Below the pieces are notes generated by a model. That model was not told where the DNA came from, did no database searches, and saw nothing but the letters and a program-made list of their open reading frames with translations. This document shows positions 60,953-64,000 of a stretch of DNA of 64,000 nucleotides, one piece after another (position 1 is the stretch's first letter; each line of letters opens with the position of its first letter). The DNA is from an uncultured bacterium (GTDB taxonomy: Bacteria; Bacillota; Clostridia; Christensenellales; HGM11417): positions 172,715 to 236,714 of the forward strand of contig CAJMQN010000003.1 of the NCBI GenBank assembly GCA_905215695.1, read 5' to 3'. The position numbers were made by a program, and so were the translations under genes.

Positions 60953-60972
60953 AAGTGTAACTCACTACACTT
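60953..60972. other. MobV-type origin of transfer (oriT) core
   Basis: AAGTGTA-ACTCAC-TACACTT (60953-60972). On the complementary strand it reads AAGTGTAGTGAGTTACACTT, which fits the MobV/pMV158-type consensus AAGTATAGTGNGTTATACTT, including TAGTGNGTTA in the loop. It lies 189 nt before the relaxase start. The nick would be expected in the GTGAG/TT of the bottom strand by analogy with pMV158. Confidence 0.75.
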
Positions 60973-61020
60973 ACTTTGTAAGTTCCGTTCGCTCTGCGAG
61001 ACGAGGCTTGCAGTTTTCCA

Positions 61021-61115
61021 AACAGCACAGTGCGCTGTTTGGGCAAGCCGAAATGAGCTTGCGCATAGTGCAAGGCGCAAGCGGTGACCGAAAACGGCGT
61101 TGCCATTACGCCGTT
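61021..61115. repeat. Cluster of stem-loops between oriT and relaxase
   Basis: Three inverted repeats: AACAGC/GCTGTT (61021-61039), GCTTGCGC/GCGCAAGC (61057-61082) and AAACGGCGT/ACGCCGTTT (61089-61114). They may be accessory binding sites or structures of the transfer region. No protein gene is supported between 60901 and 61160. Confidence 0.6.
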
Positions 61116-61160
61116 TGAGAAAATGACCACTAAAAAATAAAATATTAGGAGGAAACGAAG

Positions 61161-62171
61161 ATTAGTTATTTAGTATGTCATATGGAAAAATATAAGCGAC
61201 AGGAAGTCAGCCCTGTCGAGGAGGAAAACGAAAGAGACGAGACCTATCAGGCGAGCAATCCGCATATAGACAGTTCCCGAACGCATCTAAACTATCACCT
61301 TATATTGCCCAGGAAAAGCTATATGGAGATAATCAACGAGAGGTTGTCGGAATTGGATTTAAAACGCAAAATCCGTTCGGACGCTATCCTGATGAATTCG
61401 TTTATCGTAACGTCGGATGGTGAGTTCTTCAAGGGTTTACATCCTTGGGAGCAAAGAGAATTTTTCAGGGACTGCACCGAGTTTTTCTCTCGGAAGTACG
61501 GAAAAGAAAATATGATTTCCGCAATCGTACATATGGACGAAACCACGCCGCATATGCACTTGAACTTTGTGCCTATCAATGACGGGCGGTTAAGCAGTAA
61601 AAGCCTATTTGACAGACAGAAACTTGCGGAATTGCAAACGGAGTTATGGGAACAAGTCGGCAAAAAATACGGTTTACAGCGCGGCAAGGAAAACAGTCAG
61701 GCAACGCACATTACAGCCGCCGAGCATAAAGCAAAGGTCATTGTGCAATCGGCAGAGCAAAAGCGTGATGAGATTGACAGACAAACCGAGCAAAAGCAAG
61801 CCGAGCTTGACGGACTAACCCAAACGGTTGAAGCGGTAACACAAGCAACGGGCAAGCCGATACCCAAAAAGAAGAAACAAGCAGCGGACGAAATCACGGT
61901 GCTACGGGCAAGAAACACCCTGCTCGAAGAAGAAATCAAGCGCGGAAATAAAGACCGAGCGGACGTATTCCAACAGTATATGAGAGAAAAGCGACGAGCC
62001 GACGGTTACGAAAAGACCGTACAGGAAGTTGCGGAAATTAAGGCGATACTGCCCGAAGGGTACGCCCAGCTATTGCAAGACGTACAAGACGAAAAAGCCG
62101 CCCGATACGAAAGAGAACGGCAACAAAATCTTGCCCGTATTCGCGGACGAAACAAAGACTATTATATGTAA
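61161..62171 (+). CDS. MobV-type relaxase (Pre/Mob), apparent ATT start
   Basis: The relaxase reads ISYLVCHMEKYKRQEV from ATT 61161, which lies 8 nt after AGGAGG. MobV relaxases normally begin M-S-Y-x-V-C, so ATT stands where ATG is expected. The ATG at 61182 would remove the first strand. The motif with two histidines, HMDETTPHMHLNFVPI, is intact, and a C-terminal helical/coiled region follows. It would nick oriT for mobilisation by a helper conjugative system; no coupling or secretion genes are present. Confidence 0.9.
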   Translation: MSYLVCHMEKYKRQEVSPVEEENERDETYQASNPHIDSSRTHLNYHLILPRKSYMEIINERLSELDLKRKIRSDAILMNSFIVTSDGEFFKGLHPWEQREFFRDCTEFFSRKYGKENMISAIVHMDETTPHMHLNFVPINDGRLSSKSLFDRQKLAELQTELWEQVGKKYGLQRGKENSQATHITAAEHKAKVIVQSAEQKRDEIDRQTEQKQAELDGLTQTVEAVTQATGKPIPKKKKQAADEITVLRARNTLLEEEIKRGNKDRADVFQQYMREKRRADGYEKTVQEVAEIKAILPEGYAQLLQDVQDEKAARYERERQQNLARIRGRNKDYYM

Positions 62172-62192
62172 GGAGGAAAACGCTAACAGTTA

Positions 62193-62381
62193 ATGTCAAG
62201 ACGGAAAAAGAACACCACAGGGATACCCGATTTTGAAATCGACTCCCTTGCAAGAGCATTACTGCCCGCTATACAAGCCTACTTTGAAACCGAAGAAGGA
62301 CAAAGAGAGTTTGCGGCGTGGCAAGCCGAAAGGCAACAACGACAACTGAATAAAAAACTTAATAATAAAGAGTCCCGTTAA
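62193..62381 (+). CDS. Small mobilisation-associated protein (62 aa)
   Basis: ATG 62193, MSRRKKNTTGIPDFEIDSLARALLPAIQAYFETEEGQREFAAWQAERQ; a basic start and an amphipathic helical body. It follows the relaxase by 21 nt with an AGGAGG site between. Such small proteins occur after MobV genes, but I know no function. Confidence 0.65.
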   Translation: MSRRKKNTTGIPDFEIDSLARALLPAIQAYFETEEGQREFAAWQAERQQRQLNKKLNNKESR

Positions 62382-62512
62382 ATCGTATAGGGATAGCCGT
62401 TGAAAAAGACGGAACACGAAAACCGCCGTGGTAGAGCGGTATATAAATGAAAGAGTTACATAAACATAATGTAAAAGGTTGCGCCGAATGTCATAAACCT
62501 AAACAACGGCAC

Positions 62513-62552
62513 GGCGAGCAAACATTTTAGTTTGCTCGCCAATTTTTTTTAC
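62513..62552 (+). terminator. Terminator of the mobilisation operon
   Basis: GGCGAGCAAAC / GTTTGCTCGCC with a 7-nt loop and T-run. The stretch 62382-62512 has no supported gene. Confidence 0.9.
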
Positions 62553-62571
62553 TTTTTTGGGTAAAATCTAT

Positions 62572-62622
62572 TGACAACCGTCTATATGAACTGTATAATA
62601 TAGATAATCATAAATATGAGAG
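62572..62622 (+). promoter_or_regulatory. arsR promoter and probable operator
   Basis: TTGACA (62572-62577), 17 bp, TATAAT (62595-62600). From 62599 it continues ATATAGATAATCAT; a nearly identical 14-mer ATATAGATAATTAT occurs at about 62963, just before the permease gene, the expected place for a second ArsR site. Confidence 0.7.
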
Positions 62623-62628
62623 GGCGTT

Positions 62629-62940
62629 ATGGACGCATTAGAATGTACTAAAATATTAAAGGCTTTGAGTGAAGACACCCGTATGAAAATCTTTGAAATG
62701 TTACGAGGCGGGAAAAAGTGCGGTTGCCAAATTCTTGAAAGTCTGAATATTACGCAACCTACGCTTTCCCATCATATGAAGATACTTTGCGATTGCGGAA
62801 TTGTTATTGCCGAGAAAGATTGGAAATGGATGCACTATTCCATTGACTGCGATAAGCTGAAAGATTTGTTAGCTTATCTTGGCGATACGGCGTGTAGGAA
62901 CGAAACAACTTGCAACAAAGGAAAAAATACTTGCGATTAG
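62629..62940 (+). CDS. ArsR-family metalloregulatory repressor
   Basis: A 103-residue winged-helix protein with DALECTKILKALSEDTRMKIFEML and the recognition segment SLNITQPTLSHHMKILCDCGIV. Cys residues in KKCGCQ (about 32-34) occupy the position of the ArsR alpha-3 metal site (ELCVCDL in relatives). Further Cys occur in CDCG and the tail CRNETTCNKGKNTCD. It probably senses As(III)/Sb(III) or an organoarsenical and controls the downstream permease, whose leader carries a similar operator. Confidence 0.92.
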   Translation: MDALECTKILKALSEDTRMKIFEMLRGGKKCGCQILESLNITQPTLSHHMKILCDCGIVIAEKDWKWMHYSIDCDKLKDLLAYLGDTACRNETTCNKGKNTCD

Positions 62941-62983
62941 TCGCATTTATTTTTTAACTCTCATATAGATAATTATTGATATA

Positions 62984-63045
62984 AATAGAAATCAATTTAA
63001 GGAGGCTTTTTATGAATAGAAATCAATTTAAGGAGGCTTTTTATG
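62984..63045 (+). repeat. 31-bp perfect tandem duplication of ribosome site and start codon
   Basis: The 31-bp unit (62984-63014, repeated exactly at 63015-63045) ends in GGAGGCTTTTTATG, so both copies hold AGGAGG and an ATG. The first ATG (63012) opens a 13-codon frame that ends at TAA 63051-63053, overlapping the permease start at 63043. This may alter or couple translation. Confidence 0.9.
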
Positions 63046-64000
63046 AAATGTAAGTGCTGTTGTAACAAAAAAAGAGAACAAGCAGAAAGCAAAACAGCTG
63101 AAAATGAGCAAGTGGAACAGTTGGAAAATTTGTCCGACATTCCGCAAAAGGAACAGCCTACGAAGAAAAAGAATTTTTTTGTACGGCATAAGATACTTGT
63201 AATTCTGATAAGCGTTATTCTTGCCATAGGACTTGCAATAGGTATTGCCGCTATCGTGGACGGTGTGAACGGCATAAAAGTGTTGGGCGATTTTATAACC
63301 GACCAAATACTTGGTATGAAATGGCTGAATATGCTTTTAGGAATGGCGTTTACGGGTATGTTCGGCGAAAAATTTATGTCAACCCTTTGGGGCGGTGCAA
63401 TACAATTCTTTATTTACGATACGATAAAGATTATGGTTTTGTTGTGCCTTTTAATCTTTCTTATATCGTATATTCAAAGTTATTTTCCGCCCGAAAGAAC
63501 GAAAAAAATTCTCGGCAAATTTCACGGCATAGGCGCAAACGCTGTCGGGGCGTTGCTCGGTACTGTTACGCCGTTTTGCTCTTGTTCGTCCATACCTATC
63601 TTTATGGGATTTACGAGGGCGGGACTTTCAAGCGGCGTTACGTTCAGCTTTCTTATTTCAAGTCCGTTGGTTGACTTGGGCGCGTTCATTTTGCTTGCAA
63701 GCGTATTCGGCTTTCCTATTGCTATCGTTTATGTGGTCGTCGGTTTAGTGCTTGCAATATTGGGCGGTACGATTATTGAGAAAACGGGCGTTGGTAAACA
63801 CGTTCGGGATTTTATACTTGGAGGCGATATTGCAGAGGTCGAGGGCGTTGAACTCACGAGAAAAGACAGGTTGATTTACGCAAAAGACCAAATGCTCGGA
63901 ACGCTTAAAAAAGTATGGATATATATCCTTGTCGGCGTTGGTATAGGTGCGGCTATTCATAACTTCATTCCTACGGAATGGATACAAATGGTACTTGGCG
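63043..64000 (+). CDS. ArsP/DUF318-family permease, cut by window
   Basis: Open to the right edge, 319 residues visible. Start ATG 63043 after AGGAGG gives MKCKCCCNKKREQAESK, a Cys-rich metal-binding-like N-terminus. A membrane domain with PFCSCSSIPIFMGFTRAGLSSGVTFSFLISSPLVDLGAF follows; this CSC-containing block is typical of ArsP/DUF318 (UPF0718) permeases that export methylarsenite and organoarsenicals. Behind an ArsR, it is the likely cargo of the element. A frame after residue 319 is not visible. Confidence 0.85.
   Translation, partial: MKCKCCCNKKREQAESKTAENEQVEQLENLSDIPQKEQPTKKKNFFVRHKILVILISVILAIGLAIGIAAIVDGVNGIKVLGDFITDQILGMKWLNMLLGMAFTGMFGEKFMSTLWGGAIQFFIYDTIKIMVLLCLLIFLISYIQSYFPPERTKKILGKFHGIGANAVGALLGTVTPFCSCSSIPIFMGFTRAGLSSGVTFSFLISSPLVDLGAFILLASVFGFPIAIVYVVVGLVLAILGGTIIEKTGVGKHVRDFILGGDIAEVEGVELTRKDRLIYAKDQMLGTLKKVWIYILVGVGIGAAIHNFIPTEWIQMVLG

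Larger units (their letters stand above)
57605..64000. mobile_element. Integrative mobilizable element with serine recombinase, MobV and ArsR/ArsP cargo (left end; right end outside window)
   Basis: DNA after 57605 is visibly more AT-rich than the host and has the module order of an integrative mobilizable element: large serine recombinase, Xre-type regulator, structured leader RNA, DUF6291 gene, MobV-type oriT, relaxase, small gene, ArsR and ArsP-type permease. The left boundary lies between the host terminator (ends 57604) and the element's own terminator (starts 57692). I cannot identify the exact att site. The right end is beyond the window. Confidence 0.85.

Noticed and set aside
62447..62530. 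27-codon frame MKELHKHNVKGCAECH... with a CAECH heme-like motif
   Set aside because: No good ribosome site, and its end is formed by the terminator hairpin; the CXXCH is likely chance.
1..64000. CRISPR arrays and tRNA or rRNA genes
   Set aside because: No regularly spaced repeats or recognisable tRNA/rRNA signatures were seen on reading through. Short tRNA genes could still be missed without a scan.

Overview
The window looks like chromosomal DNA of an anaerobic, Gram-positive, gut-type clostridium. Support: a large SRP RNA with an Alu domain, SipW-type signal peptidases with TasA/CalY-like substrates, consensus TTGACA-17-TATAAT promoters, strong AGGAGG ribosome sites, lipoprotein substrate-binding proteins and a lysine-riboswitch dap operon. 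A genus cannot be read from the sequence. Host DNA is GC-rich up to about 57.6 kb. From there to the right edge the DNA is clearly more AT-rich and carries an integrated mobilizable element.

Layout. 0-4 kb: end of a GH78-like glycosidase, then a TPR/DUF4037/LysR operon. 4.1-7.2 kb: first SipW secretion operon. 7.3-10.2 kb: feoA-feoA-feoB iron uptake. 10.3-14.2 kb: ychF, a TIGR03915/TIGR03916 DNA-repair pair behind an apparent SOS promoter, and the SRP RNA. 14.2-18.3 kb: heterodimeric ABC exporter. 18.4-21.3 kb: asd-dapA-dapB under a lysine riboswitch. 21.5-28.4 kb: M20 deacetylase, membrane protein, methyltransferase, hslO, TPR protein and YkvI-like transporter. 28.5-34.6 kb: second SipW operon with two large beta-helix substrates. 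34.8-37.4 kb: SsuABC/ThiXYZ-like importer. 37.5-41.9 kb: valS and neighbours. 42-57.6 kb: a carbohydrate and surface locus (phosphoesterase, sugar ABC importer, glycosidase-like lipoprotein, 1283-aa surface protein, oxidoreductase, beta-helix and glycosidases). 57.6 kb to the end: integrative mobilizable element with serine recombinase, Xre regulator, MobV-type oriT and relaxase, and an ArsR/ArsP cargo.

The most interesting signal is a paired, inverted approx. 20-nt element. Its two copies start 92-93 nt apart, and the pair precedes three separate cell-surface operons (4136/4229, 28526/28618, 42077/42169). The two copies can pair with each other as RNA, so this could be a cis RNA switch or a pair of operators for one regulator. 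I do not recognise it as a known motif.

The carbohydrate locus next to the mobile element carries three lesions: a permease that reads as the front of a MalF protein joined to the back of a MalG protein, a DUF1848 gene joined out of frame to a beta-helix gene, and a glycosidase gene split by an in-frame TAG. They could be genuine gene decay or assembly errors. Read mapping would decide.
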